Positions 1 to 13,745 of a stretch of DNA of 64,000 nt are shown one piece after another. A program made the translations under genes and the position numbers. Every line of letters starts with the position of its first letter. Positions within the stretch are counted from its first letter, which is position 1. The notes under the pieces were generated by a model, which saw only the letters and a program-made list of their open reading frames with translations, ran no database searches and had not been told where the DNA came from. This stretch comes from Alligator mississippiensis (lineage: Eukaryota > Chordata > Crocodylia > Alligatoridae), in contig NC_081824.1 of assembly GCF_030867095.1 (NCBI RefSeq), positions 311,628,956 through 311,692,955 on the forward strand, read 5' to 3'.

Positions 1-3000
1 GAAGTAGAAAGGGATCTTGAATAAGAAAAATGATTTCTTTGAAACATTTGGCAAATTATAGGCAATAAAAAAGCTTTCTGGGTGTTTTCCTCCTTACTTT
101 GTATAGACACAATTGTTGTCATTTGATGGTTTCTGGGTTTTTGTAAGACAAATACACAATGTTTTAATGCGATGCTGAAGTTACATGTATAGTACTAATT
201 GTTTAAATTGTGTACTTAAATGTCCCTAAGAATGTAATTAGAGCTTCAGTGAGCTGTTCACCAGATTATTAACTCTGGCAAGCCATCTTTTCCAAGTGTG
301 TAAATTCATTGCTGTTAAGTTTGTAATTAAGATCAGTCCTTAAAAACAAATCCCCCCTGATGCTTACTTGTCACTCAAATGATGAAAAGTAAGTGTAAAA
401 ACAGTCTCACAAAGAACAATATGAAGAATTGCTCAGAAAATCAATCTTCTGTAAGAATAGAAGCCATGGGAGCTGCTAAAACAATAATTTAAATATCAGG
501 ACCTACCTATTGTACATTTTTTCTTCTTCAAGGCTATGTGTAAGCGTAAGATCACATGTCATTTTAAAAGGGAAACACAAGGCAAGATTGCTGTAGTTCG
601 TAATTAGTTTTCATTCAGGACTCCTATTTGCTTCAACAGGAGTCCTGGTCATGCTGCTGGCCAAAAAGAACACTCGTAATATGCTTGAAAGTGATGAAAA
701 AAAGCATGTGTAAGCAAAGAACACAAATAAGACGTTTAGAAATAAAAGACGGGCTCATTGAAAACCATATGCAAGAGTTTACCCCCTACAACAATCTAAT
801 CTAATATCCATGAAGAATTTTCATACCACTCAGATTCTCAAGGATGCACCTCAAGCTTTATATTTTATCTTGAACATTACAGAGACTAAAAGAAAAATGA
901 AGGGAAGAAAAGGACTAGGTGGGATGATGGTTGCAATCAGGGAGAGCAGACACGTAACAGAACAACTGGGTACCCAAGGCAGCAGTGCCTCCTGGGAGCT
1001 GGTGGCAGTGGCGTGGGGGTGGTGGCACAGCTAGATGGCAGCAGGGCAGCTATTATTTTTTGCCTCGTCCTCAACAATTTAATTATGTTACTGAGATACA
1101 AGTAAGAGTCATGTATAATTTTGAGGCTTTTATCTTAATCTTGTAGCCTAACATTTTTCTGAGATCAGTGATAGTTTTTCTCATGAACACTAAGGCAAGA
1201 GTTACATCATGTTTCCCAGCCTTCTTGCTTTAGGGGAGAGGGACCCTGTTCTGGGCACTGGGTACAATGGGCGCCTTGTTCCAATGTTCAATCTAATTCC
1301 TGACTTCTCCTGACCACTTGCTTATGAGGGAAAGACTGCTGAGCATGCTTCTCTCTCCACTGCTGCAACCTCAGCTATAGGTACATGACAAAAGGCAGCA
1401 GAAAAAAGTGGGAAGAGTGTTGTCCTCTTTGTTCTTAGAGCTTCTCTGCATATCAGACCTCTACCTCAGCCTGCCAATGCTAAACTAACTATTTGCCTGC
1501 CCTCCTCTGGGGTGTTGAAAACTAATTAGGGAATATTAATAAAATAAAGGTGTGGTTTTAGGTACTTAGTTTCCTTCAGAAAAGGTATTTATTTTGGTTA
1601 TACATCTAGATGAGGAGAAAACTAAGATCTGATAACAAGAAGATAGATTAAAAAGTACATTCATTTTTATCTTTTGAACAGTAATTATAGCTGACACCAT
1701 TCAGGGAGATAAAAACACTCCATTCAAATTAATAAAAATAAAGAATATTAATATAAGTTCTTAAACATAAAATGTTGCTTTAAATTGTTTTCCAAAAAAG
1801 GGCAGCACAGCAAAGAAATACCTGTGTGGCGGCACTCCTATCAATGATAGTGAATATAGCTTTCTTATTTCATACAACATTCAAAACTGGCTGCATTGAT
1901 TCTAGGAGACAATGTAAACCTAATTCCACAGACATAAACATTTTTCAATTAAATTTTGACTGTTTTTGGAAAGGTTTTCTCTAAGATATTGGTTGTATTA
2001 TGTAAGCATATTGAAAAACAAAGCTTTTTGGTTGAGTTTCTCCATTATCCCCAGGAAGATACAGCTTGGCAGTAGTTTAGTGAAGGTATTAATATTTTTA
2101 GGCACAATGAGGGGGATTTTTTCTTTTTCCCCACAGAATTACTGCTAATGGCCTTCCCTTTATATTTTTTCTTACATCATTTGTTTATGAATGCTGAATC
2201 ATTCATCAGTTTTTCTCTTATCTATAGAATAATGTATAATGATCGGACTTGATATCAAATAGAATAAAACAAAAAATGCTATAGAAAAATCTTTATGGTC
2301 AGAGACATTTCTATTGTTCTTACTCCCACAAAGCTCTGTAGATTCTGGAACATCAACCAAAGCTCAGTTAGAAGAGCATGATGTTGCCGATATGTCTTCT
2401 TTTAGTGGTATGTCCAGTGTCGGTGGGGAACTGCAGTACGGTTACTTTTCCCGCAAGACAACATAGAATCAGTGCTGAGCTTCAACATACAAAACCTTAC
2501 GTGACAGTGGAAAGCCCATTCCTTCACCGTCACTCAATGGGCTATTAGCAGAGCAGGAGCCACGATCGAGATATCAAAAGCAAGTGAACTTGAAGTGATC
2601 ACTGTGCAGAAAAACACTGAATGCTAGTTATGAAACTGCCTATGTTTGTCTAAGTTCAGCTCAGTCTACCTCTAGCTCATTTATGATGAAGGTAAAACCA
2701 GACAGTGATATAGACTTGAGTATGGGGAAGGAGATAATGAGAATAATTGCACTGGATCATGCAGTAAGCCATCTGTGCAGGAGAAATTTTAGTGCTGAAT
2801 AAACATCTGTTTCCATATGTACAGCTGTGCAGCAACTATGCCTGCTCCTGGATTACTATAAAAAAAGAAAGCATTCAGCAAGATACCAGATAGGCAGGAC
2901 TGCATTTTTGCTTTGAATCCATTTCCAAGACACTGCATACGACAATCAGGGTTTTTTTTGTAGGTCAGACCAAATGGCCACTGAGCTCTGTGGCAGAGAC

Positions 3001-5690
3001 ATAATATAATGGAGAAATATGCCAATTTTTCCCCACTTCCTCTTCCTTGGCTTCTGTTTCCATTGACTGCTTCAGTGTCTATTTTATTGTTGCAATTTTT
3101 ATTTCCTTCTTTTGATTTTAATGATATTCTCCCAGGGTTTAAGAGCTTGGCAATATTTTTCTTTTAATTTAAGAAAAAAGGAAGTCTGTTTATCAGGCCA
3201 AATCTCATTGCTCTATCTATAATTTAAATGTGTCCTTAATGCACACTATTCAAGTAAAACTTTGTGCATTTTAATCAGGCAACTATAACAGACTTCCTAA
3301 TTATGTAGAGTCTGATTATCTCCCATTATGTAATATGTCCTTGGTTTTCACAACTGGGTGCTTACAGAAAACTGTAAAAAGTTTGCATTTAAGGCTAAAA
3401 TATTTAACCCAAACACCAAACATTTATATAGCTCCTTCTTTTTATTTTAGTTAGGTTCTCCCTAGCTTGGTGATTTGATAAATACATATATATGATGGAA
3501 TTTTCTTGGATGAAGCTGAGACCCTCCTAAAGCCAATAGGAATTTTGCCATTGACTTGAGTCAGGCCAAGACTTCCCTCATAGGATCATAGGAAAGTAGG
3601 CCTGAAAGGGCCCCCGCAAGGTCATGGACTCCGGTCCCTTGCTCAAGTTAGGATCATCTTTGATTAAAACATCCAAGTCAAGTATCTTTCCATCATTAGA
3701 TATAGGTTCAAATTCCTTTCCTATTGGTTTGTCCTGATTCACTTCTCATCAAAATCAGTTTTCACACTGATTTAATTTAATCAACTGAAGTAGTTATTTT
3801 GGATTTACACTGGTGTAGCCAAAAGCAGAATCAGGTCCAGAGATGCACTTTGTCTTCAAAATAATCAGCTGCATAATGTGTGGTCCTCTCGTTCTATAAA
3901 GCTATACATGTGATTTGGGAGTTGTTCATAATGAGTTTCCTTGTTGTTGGGTGAAAAAGTCCCTTCTTTGTATATCTAGGAGTTACCTGACAATAGAGAG
4001 CTTTACAAAGATGAAGCACCATACCTAGATAATTCATGTGCATAGAATCCACATACAGACCCAACATCGGTGACCAGGCAGAGTACATTTTCTCCAATCA
4101 TTACACTGTACAATTTTTAAAGATAAAGTGCTATTTTTATGGCTAAACTTGTACTTGGCTATTACATGCACACTTCAGACTTCATTATCAGAAACTAGAA
4201 CATCTCAAACCAAAAAAGGATGGAGCCTAAGCACTAGGGCAAATGAAAGTTTTTTTTCCTTTTTATTTTGTGTTCTGACAGAACTTTTGTCAAACATAGA
4301 GCACGTGAAAACATGACAGTTTCCTTCACTGTTTCTCACACAGGGCTGTTTATAGAAGAGGAATACTTGGGAGGAATGTTTCTAAAGCCATAAATGGCTT
4401 CTCTGTTTATTTTCTTGATTTTTTTTTGTCTGTTTTTGTTTAATATTATGACAAAGCATTATAAGAAAAAACTTTTAAGTAGTGTGAATATCAAATAGTA
4501 TCCATCAATCCCTGAATCATGCTATTCAAAGTGCTTAAATCTACACTAAAAACTGAACAACAAAAAGTACTCCCAGTGCAGCTAAAGGAACATCTACCAA
4601 TGCCTAGAATGTGACTGTGGTCAGATTATTTGACTCTACATTAATTCCACCTCCCAATCTTCATCTTAAAAAATATAAAGGGAAAAGAGGAAGTGAAAGG
4701 ATGTTGCATTGCTTTATTTTACTTTGTTCAGGGGGCGTTTGGAATCCAGTTGAATGAAGTTCAATGCCGTTATTGACTCACAGATGTCTATAACAGAAAA
4801 TAAATGGGAGCCTTCTTAGAATGTGAAACTGACCAAATGTGCAATGCTGTCTTAAAATTTTATGTGGCCTGGAAGCTTCATTTCCATTTTGTGGCTATTT
4901 GACTGATATCCAGGGGGAGACACTGAAATAAAGAACAGATTGTAGAAAAGGACCCGGGTGAATTGTCAGAGAAATAAACATTTTTAAGCAAATAAAAATC
5001 AGTGCACATCCCAAAGCTCCTTCAAGCTTGTTATGTAGATATTGAGATGTCTTAACTGTTGCAACATGATAATAGCTATTTCCTCATACACTGTCAATTT
5101 TGACTTACCCCGACAAACATCCCCAAACTGCAGTTTACATATTTTGACCAATCACATCCTACTGAGACCAAAATATTATAACTTGTATTTCTTTTATAGT
5201 GATAATAATAATGAACAATTCACACAACATCCATTATATTGGCCAACACTGGTCAGCTGTTATAAAAATCCCTACAGGAAATGAGTTACTGAAATAAATT
5301 AAAATCTCTGCATTCTGGCATTCAATCTGTTCCCAACTGTTCTGGGTATCAATTTGTTGATATTTGAAGTAAAATTAGGGGCCTTAGCTCTCTGCTGGTA
5401 TAAATAATAAAAAAAGGGTGTGAATCATCAGTAGGGAATTCTAACCAAGCCCCATTGGCTTCAGGTAGACCAAAAGAGGATTGGCCTCCTAATTTTTTTT
5501 TATTCTAATCCCACTCCCTGCATTTTCTAAAATGGAAAGCGACTCTTGCACCATTTAAAATGTAAATATTGGTAAGGTCATTTACTCTTAATTTTTAGGA
5601 TCTCTGAACTGTGAGCAGTGACTTTTTCCCTAGGAGCCATGGTACACATGTAATCTGCAACTCCTCAAAGATGGAATCATACATTAAAAA
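1..5690. other. 3' flanking intergenic DNA of IL1RAPL1
   Basis: AT-rich sequence downstream of the gene's 3' end. The only element I can support is a CR1 3'-end scrap near 3578-3720. All open frames here are short (under about 80 codons), have no recognisable domains and look like chance. No promoter, RNA gene or conserved motif was recognised. Confidence 0.6.
3578..3720 (-). mobile_element. CR1 LINE 3'-end fragment
   Basis: The + strand reads 'cataggatcataggaaagta', then a stretch resembling 'gaaagggcc..gcaaggtcat..actccggtccc'. This is the reverse complement of the CR1 3' terminus, in which a 'ggtccagaccaggtcattttgaggtccctt'-like end precedes a short 'atgatcctatg' tail. It is a severely 5'-truncated minus-strand copy, more diverged than the CR1 end at 11.1 kb, so probably older. 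The upper edge is approximate. Confidence 0.6.
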
Positions 5691-5699
5691 TAAAACTAA

Positions 5700-5709
5700 T
5701 TTATTTATT
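5700..5709 (-). terminator. Candidate polyadenylation signal (overlapping AATAAA x2)
   Basis: The + strand reads TTTATTTATT, which is AATAAATAAA on the gene strand: two overlapping canonical hexamers about 1.3 kb after the IL1RAPL1 stop codon. About 50-60 bases further along the transcript the gene strand reads 'ACATGTGTACC', a modest GU-rich element. Position and motif only; no transcript evidence. Confidence 0.35.
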
Positions 5710-7020
5710 CAATAAAATTAATTGTTTAATACTTCCAGGTCTGATTTAAATATTAATTTTGTATAAATAAATGCTTATTCTTAAAACATTGATATTCGTT
5801 GGTATTCATGGTAATTTTTTTTACTGCCTGAGTTCTCATGTAAATCATCTTGAAATTAATAAACTTTTACTTATTGTTACAAGCTAAAACAAAAGAAATA
5901 AGAATGTTCAACTCTGAATATATCATTGTAAAGCAAATACAGTTATTGGAACATTAAAATACAAGGGGACGCCATAATCAGCTGCAAAATAATATTTTGC
6001 TCTTACTTTTTAGAAAATAGCATTTTCTATAATACAATGTGATACACCATATTTGATATTGTCCTTCTATTCCCCTTTGGTTTGGAAGCCATCACAGTAA
6101 ATCCCAGCAGGATTTACTGTACTTCACTGCCTATTGCATTACTTTCCTGACAATTGCAAATAAGCTCTTTTGCAAAATGTTATGGGGAAAAAGAAAAAAG
6201 TCAAATGCTTAAAACCAACAAACAAAAAAATAACCCCAAACACAATCACATTCATACTTTTCCAGGAAGTGAGCAAATTAGGGTAGGTTTTTTATATATA
6301 TAAAAGGGATACAATCAACTCATTCATAAAACAAAAAACGAACTCTACTTTCTACACACTCTGCAGTGGTTACTGTGAAGCAATTGATACAGATTGGGTA
6401 TATCTTACTGACTGACAAGCATTTACTGAGTTAAATGTTAGATGATCAGGCTATTGTTACCCAGCATGGGACCATCATAAGGGAAGGGAAAGGAAGGGAA
6501 GGGGTAGAGTGCTGTCGTGGGATAAGGAATGAAACTTGGAGTTCAGAATGATGGGTGGGCTTCTTCCTAAGAACAAATGTTCTTCACAGCAGGTGAATTC
6601 CAGCAGGCATGGCCTTCATGTATCAGGCTAGGCAGGCCAACAAAATGGATGGTGCTTCTGATATCAACATAGCTGTGTCCAAGCATTCCCAAGAAATGTT
6701 AAAAAAATCTAAAACTATACTAATGAAGCAAAAAGTTTTCCTATCTATACAGCAGTCTCTTCATTTAAAAAATGTCAATATACAAATCCCAATGACATAT
6801 AAAATAAAGTCAAAGATGTGAATGGCAAGAGACATGGGTAAAACAGGAAGACTGATGCTACAAAGAAATTGCAAAAAACATATGTACAAGACCCTGTTTC
6901 TCCTCGTATTTCATAGATTGTAATGCATGTTTAACAGCAGCAGTCGAGGATGTAGTTCCAGGCACCAGACTGCAGACTTAGCTCCTACTCAAGGGGGTTG
7001 AGGTCCCCCTTGCATATCTG
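5700..7020 (-). other. IL1RAPL1: Probable IL1RAPL1 3' UTR
   Basis: This is the stretch directly after the TGA stop, in gene orientation. It shows no further coding exon. It contains a purine-rich tract on the + strand (about 6480-6505, GGGAAGGGAAAGG-type), which is pyrimidine-rich in the mRNA. The first canonical AATAAA seen downstream of the stop on the minus strand is the double signal at 5700-5709. The 3' UTR end is therefore placed there by inference. The true end could be an alternative upstream site using a variant hexamer, or lie further downstream. Confidence 0.4.
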
Positions 7021-7800
<780 letters not shown>

Positions 7801-7892
7801 TTCCCCTTTGTGGCCTTGGTAGAAAAAGGGCTAAATTTTCCTTTCCCTTAAAAGTAGGTTGCACATGCAAATACTCATTTAAATTTCCATCA

Positions 7893-7930
7893 TGTTTATG
7901 CAAGTTTGCTTTGTTTATGCAAGCTTGCTT
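7893..7930. repeat. 19-bp tandem repeat, two copies
   Basis: 'tgtttatgcaagtttgctt' (7893-7911) is followed immediately by the same unit with one change, t to c (7912-7930). It lies in the intron about 150-190 bases upstream of the last exon in gene orientation. Confidence 0.9.
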
Positions 7931-9828
7931 GATTTGCTTAGACTTTTTCATTATACAAATACCCATATTTGCATCTGAACAAGGATCTTTGTTATCAGCA
8001 TTGCTCTGCTAAAAAAATCTAATGCCTAGCTCCAGCAGAGGACCTAGATGTTTACTTGCTAAGTGTTCCATGTGCCTGGCCCCCGCAAAGTAAATAAAAA
8101 ACCCAGAGTTAGGCACATAGGCTTTTACTGGGGAGAGTAGGTGCCTCAGAAATGTGATAAAAACCCCCCAAAACTAGCATGTTGAGGAAGGAGCTACCTT
8201 GAGCTTGAAAACAGGCAATGCTAAGCACAGAGGCATGCCTGAATTCCCACCCTTTGGAGTTTAGATGTCTTAACTTCCCTTGTATTATCTCAAGGCCACC
8301 TGGGCTCCTTAAGACCTCTCTCTTGGGGAAGTGCTTACAACCACTTTTCCAAGGAATTGAAGAAGATTCACTTAAAAAACTCCAAACACAGCAGAGTAAC
8401 ATAAATTATACTGGCTATGGTTCCTGCCTTTTATGTAATAGTCTGGTAATCAGAACACTAATTCAGGAAGTGGGACCCCTCATTTCTAGACTTCCCTCAG
8501 CCTGATGAGGCTCAAACTCACCTCTCACATTTCCCCTAAAGAGTATTTTCCACCTTTCCCTGTTGGAGCTCGACTACTGTGCATCAATGAATTTGAGATT
8601 CATAGGCCTAGAAGATGAATAAGCAAGGAACATGGATCTAGTTTAGCATTAAGGGACAGGGAGTCAGAGGTTCCAGTCCCTTCTTCTTGCATTATTTCTG
8701 GTTTGTATCCATTGTCTTTCACAGTGGCTCCTCCCACCCCAGGGAATAGCCTGTGGTCTGGTGGTAAGGACATTGTCTAGGAAAATGTGAGATGTTTGTT
8801 TAAATTCCCAAAAGCTGTGGAAATCTTAGAACTCTGACTCTTCCACTTCCCATTAGAATGCTTTCAGCTATTAAATAAAAGCTATCAGATGGGACACTAG
8901 TACCAGCCCCAACACCTCTTCCCTCCCTAGTCATGTCTTTTGATGCTGGGTGCTGTTCTTTGTACTGAACTGAATCCAGTCAGAGTAATTTAGGCATACG
9001 CTCAGGCTACTTAGCAAACTGTGGATCAAAACATCACTGCCTAGTTTCTGAATCCAAATGGGGCTTAGCTTAGACTGGGGCAGTTCCAGGCACATACAAG
9101 CAGAACTGCCTGTGCTTAGGGAGCTTTCAGGTCAAAAAGGGAGATACTTAGTAAATTTAGGCACTGACGAGGTTAGGCAAATGCTGTGCTTTTTCTTTAA
9201 AAACAAACAAAAAAGTAAATTAAGTTCAAATACCCTGGTAACTAGAACCCTGTGCAAGTCTATCTTGGATAGATGAAGATGAAATACAGCTGCTCGCAAA
9301 GCAATGAATAAAATTGGGCAGGACTATGTGAAATAAGCACGAAAAAGAAGTAAACTGGGGGGAAAGGCCCTAATCAGCACACTTTCTTTTTCTGTAGATC
9401 TCCAGTGGCTGCAGCGCACACTTACCTGCTGTGAATACTAATAAATCACAAGGCTATATAGCATTGCTTCACAGAACTGCAAATGTTATCAACTGACTGT
9501 TGTGTTAAAACACAAGACTGTTTTATCTCTTGTTTGGGTTCTGGAATAAACTTTAGGACTGAATTCTGAATTCCTATTCAGATTTTAGACAGGGCCTGGG
9601 AATTTTATAGATTAGTGGCTCCTCATTGAACCCAACAAGATGTAGGTCTCATCATCCTTTCATTTTGTATCTGTATACATGGCTTTCCAGACTCTCTTAA
9701 CTTTGGTGAAAATACCACTGATATATTTTTAAAACATGTTTAATTTTAGGGGATGCACATTCAGCATTTTTATGATTTCATTGAGGGGGAAGAGCACAGT
9801 ATATACATCCGTCGGTATTTATCATTTA

Positions 9829-10125
<297 letters not shown>

Positions 10126-11074
10126 TCATATACAAGGGGCCAGGAGGAGGATGGCAGAAAAGTTGTGCTATGCATCCTCTGGTTTCCTTTATCTTCAGTG
10201 AAAATACTTGGGAGGGAAAGATTTGTCTATGGAAAAAATTGAGGGCTAAAATTATATTTAAGTACAAATTAAATTAAGGTATTATTTTACTCACTAATAG
10301 TCTCACTGATTACACATGACTGAGACTACTGACATGTTTAAGTCTCTGCAGTACTGGGTCCTGATGATGCAACAGAGACCATAATGTTTTAATTTCATGA
10401 CCTTTGTGCCTTTAAATTTGAAAACTTAATGTTGCATTAACATAGGTTTTTGTATTTAACATGGTGTTATTCTACTTCAATGTGAGAAATACATTCACCC
10501 TTTTTTTTAAACATACTTGGTGTGCCTACTTGAGAGACTGAATGAAAGAAGCCATCATTAATTTTCATTAGGGGGTCAATAATGCCAAGTGCTCTGGAAC
10601 TAATTCAGTGGAATAAGAGGTCACATTTTGATTTTTGTTGTGAAGAAAGTAAAGAAAAATCAATGGCAGGAGTAATGAAATGTTAACATCCTTCTAACTC
10701 TCTAGACAGCATTATGCACAGGCTATAGAGAATATCAATTGCTTGTAAAAGAGGCCTAACTGAAAACTCTGCTGTGTGCCATAAGTAATGTTATATTCAA
10801 AGATGAAGTCAGCTATTTACTAAAAGGAGGTCCTTCTCTCACTTTACTCCTTTTATGCTTCAAGAGCACCTGTTCAAGAGAGCATACAGTATACAGGATG
10901 AGTGCCAGCTTCACATATGAAATGAGTATGTAGGCATTTTAGATAGCTGTTTCAATTCCTCCTTCCCAAGAACTTCACTCCTGTAAAATTCACAGATGAT
11001 ACTCTTACAACCACACCAGCAGGTTTACAACTGTAACCTACCAAAACACATTACATGATACTGTCCTTTTCTTA

Positions 11075-12297
11075 CCATAGAATCATAGAAAAATAGGGGT
11101 TAAAAGGGACCTCAAGAGGTCATCTGGTCCAACCTCTTCTTCAAGAGTAGCTCAAACTTTAAACCATTCCAGACAGGTGTTTACTTAACCCACTCTCGGA
11201 TACTTCCAAGGATAGAGATTCCACAAGAACTTTAGGTAATATCTTCCAATGCATAAGCACCTTCATAATGAGCAAGTTCTTAAAAGCTAGCCTACATTTA
11301 TCTAGTTGAAGTTTAAAAATGTTGGTGTTTGTCTTGTCCCCGGCAGCCACTGAGAAAAGTTTCCTCTTTAAAATCATCCTTCAGGTATTATCAAATCCTC
11401 TCTCGGTCTTTTCTTCTCCAGACTAAATAATCATAGGTATTGCAACCTTTTCTCATAAAACATATTTCCCAGTCCTGTACTCATTTTTGTTGCTCTCTGC
11501 TGGCCTCCCCCTAATGCATCTACATATTTCTTGAAGTACAATGCCCAAAACTGTACACAGTACTCTAGATGAGGACTCATCAGTGTCGAATGGAGTGGAA
11601 GAAATACTTCCCTTGACTTGTAAGTAACAGCCCTGTTAATACAGCTCAGAGTGCTATTAGCTTTCTTGCAACAAGAACTTAGTATTGGCTCATATTTAGC
11701 TGGCAGTGGACCATAACCTCCAAGTCTTTTTCTGCAGCATTGCAGCCTAGCCAGTTGTTCCTCTATTTGTATTTGCGCATGCAGTTGTTCTGACCTAAGT
11801 TCAGGATTTTGTCCTTGTCCTTACTGAACTCTATTTGATTAATTTCAGACATTTTTTCCCCAGTTTCTCAGGGTTGTTTTGAATCCTAATCCTATCCTCC
11901 ACAGTGCCTGCAACTATACCCAGCTTGGAATCATTTGCAAATTGGCTAAATGGGCAAGCAACCCTATCCCCCAAAACATTAATGAAGATATTAAGCAGTA
12001 CTGGACTCAAAACAGACCCCTGGGAAATTGTATTCAATACTTCCTCCTAATTAGATGTCAAGCCATTCATGTTGGCTTGATATCTGTTATGCGTCCAGAT
12101 TATAGTACATTTGTCTACACTGCATTTCTTTAGCTTGCTAGTGAAAATGCCATGGGAGACAGTGTCCACAGCCTTGCTAAAAGTGGGGTATATCACATTA
12201 AGTGCTCTTCTTTCATCCGGAAAGCCCATCTCCTCATTGTAAAAGGAAATCAATTTGGTTAGGTAATATTTGCTCTTAGTGAATGTGTATTGGCTAG
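11075..12297 (-). mobile_element. CR1 LINE, 3' part (RT to 3' end), minus strand, decayed
   Basis: The 3' terminus lies at about 11075: reading + it begins 'ccatagaatcatag', followed by 'gggacctcaagaggtcatc', the reverse complement of the diagnostic CR1 end. Moving up-coordinate, minus-strand translations show degraded reverse transcriptase. NTISQGSVLSPVLLNIFIN and FANDSKLG (the FADD box, D changed to N) are read at 11831-12037. YPTFSKAVDTVSHGI, from the conserved 'LDFSKAFDTVSH' region, is read at 12047-12325. Stops and frameshifts separate the pieces. The element stops abruptly at 12297, where a hAT element is inserted, and resumes at 13051. Confidence 0.93.
12290..12297. repeat. 8-bp target-site duplication, left copy
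   Basis: TTGGCTAG at 12290-12297 is repeated exactly at 13043-13050 and flanks a 745-bp element with hAT-like ends. Eight base pairs is the standard hAT target duplication. Both copies lie inside CR1 sequence, so they mark a secondary insertion. Confidence 0.9.
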
Positions 12298-13042
12298 TAG
12301 AGGTGTCCAAAACAGGCCAATTCAATTTGGATTCAGATTCCCCCCGAATCGGGGACAGTGATTTGATTTGTTGATTCAGATCACTGTTCCTGATTCAATT
12401 CAGCTGAATCTGAATGTGAAGATTCAATGATGATTTGGAGAATCAGCGATTTGGCCATAGACACAGCTTTAAATGCCTTTTTTACATACCCCAAGGTGCT
12501 AGGCGTGGATTGTGAATGCTGTGATGGTGAGACGGATGGAGCATCCCACAGGAGTACTCCCTGGGGGTACTTCCAGTATACTTCTGGCCCCGCCCTACAC
12601 CTCCCCAGCTCAGCAATTTGCCACAGGGGGATCCCAGATGCACCTCCCCTAGACCCAGGAGGCATCAGTCACTGAGCCAGGGAGGTGTGCCCCCCCGCAT
12701 GCTCCCTGTTGGACCCAGAAGTACTTCTGGTCCACTTCTGGGTCTGCTGCCAAACATGCCAGGGAGCCCCCTGTGCTCCTGTGGGACACTCCATCCGTGC
12801 CAGCATCTCAGTATTCACAAGCCGCCTGGTACCTTGAGGTACGTAGAAAAAACATTTAAAGCTGTGTCTATGTCTGAATCGCTGAATCTTTCCAAATCTG
12901 CCCAAATTGATTTGGAGGGTTCCGTTTTGACTCAGAGATATTAAAGGGTTTCCTGATTTGATTCGGATTCAGAGATTCAGCCACCGAATCAGGCTGAATC
13001 TCTGCTGAATCAAATCAGGGACCGAAGCTTTGCACAGCCCTA
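12298..13042. mobile_element. Non-autonomous hAT-like foldback element nested in CR1
   Basis: 745 bp with ends TAGAGGTGTCCAAAA and (reverse complement of the right end) TAGGGCTGTGCAAA, fitting the YAGRGSTGYSCAA style of hAT termini. It is flanked by the 8-bp duplication TTGGCTAG. The arms form a long imperfect inverted repeat (about 12298-12560 against 12772-13042). An example is 'catagacacagctttaaatg' on the left and its complement near 12848-12868. The ~210-bp centre is GC-rich. No transposase is encoded; the overlapping open frames on both strands (about 80-108 codons) follow from the palindrome and GC content. 'GATTC' recurs many times in the outer ends. Confidence 0.88.
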
Positions 13043-13050
13043 TTGGCTAG

Positions 13051-13745
13051 TGATCACCTTGTTATTTTCTAGGGACTCAGAAAGAGATTCCTTAGTGAAC
13101 TGCTCCATATTCTTTCTAGGCATCAGAGTTAGACTGACCAATCTATAATTGCCTAGATCTTCCTTCCCTTTCTTCCAGATGAGCAAGAAATTTGCCTTTT
13201 TACCAGTTGATGGAACTTCACCCAACTTCCACAACTTCTCAAAGGGAATAACAATTACTCAGCCAACTCCTTAAGATTCCAATTCCAAAGATTAATCTTG
13301 TCTAGCCCTGCTGACTTGAAAATACCCAGCTGCTCTAAGTAATCTCCAACCTGTTCTTTCACTACTTTGGGCCACTTAACTCCTTCCTTATCATTGGTGC
13401 CAGATGTGCTTATCATTTGGTAGCTGACCTTATTTGCAAAGACAGAAGAGAAAAAAAGAATTCAGTCTAAAAATACTGAGGTCTTCTTTGCAGTGTCCAT
13501 TTTTAAGTTGCCCTCTGCATTCAGGAAGGGACTTATACTTTTTTAGCTTTTCGCCTTTCTTAAAAATAGTTGTAGAATGATTTTTTTTTTGCCTTACATC
13601 CCTTGCTAACTCATCTTAGTTCATGCCTTGGCCTTCTTGATTTTCTCCCTGCATGCTTGTTAGATAATCTTATGCTCATCCCCAGCAAAATGTGCAATCT
13701 TCCATTTTATCTAAATACTTCGGAAGTTTCAGCACACTGAAGAAG
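13051..13745 (-). mobile_element. CR1 LINE, upstream RT part, minus strand (continuation across the hAT)
   Basis: Continuation of the CR1 copy interrupted at 12297. The minus-strand frame at 13040-13234 gives WKLGEVPSTGKKANF, KKGKEDLGNYRLVSLT and MEQFTKESLSESLE, corresponding to CR1 'KKANI..FKKGKKEDPGNYRPVSLT'. Farther up-coordinate the nucleotide sequence matches the linker before RT ('atgcagggagaaaatcaaga', minus strand). It breaks at about 13745, where a different repeat-like stretch begins. An inverted copy of the 13590-13745 part lies at 14220-14412. Confidence 0.88.

Noticed and set aside
8000-9270. Named repeat family for the 'ggtgcctca/taggcac' stretch
   Set aside because: It looks repeat-like, but neither ends nor a diagnostic family motif could be identified.
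12381-12944. Several 78-108-codon frames on both strands
   Set aside because: Generated by the inverted-repeat arms and GC-rich centre of the hAT element.
11831-13234. Functional reverse transcriptase gene
   Set aside because: RT motifs are real, but the frame is broken, the FADD box is mutated and a hAT splits the element.
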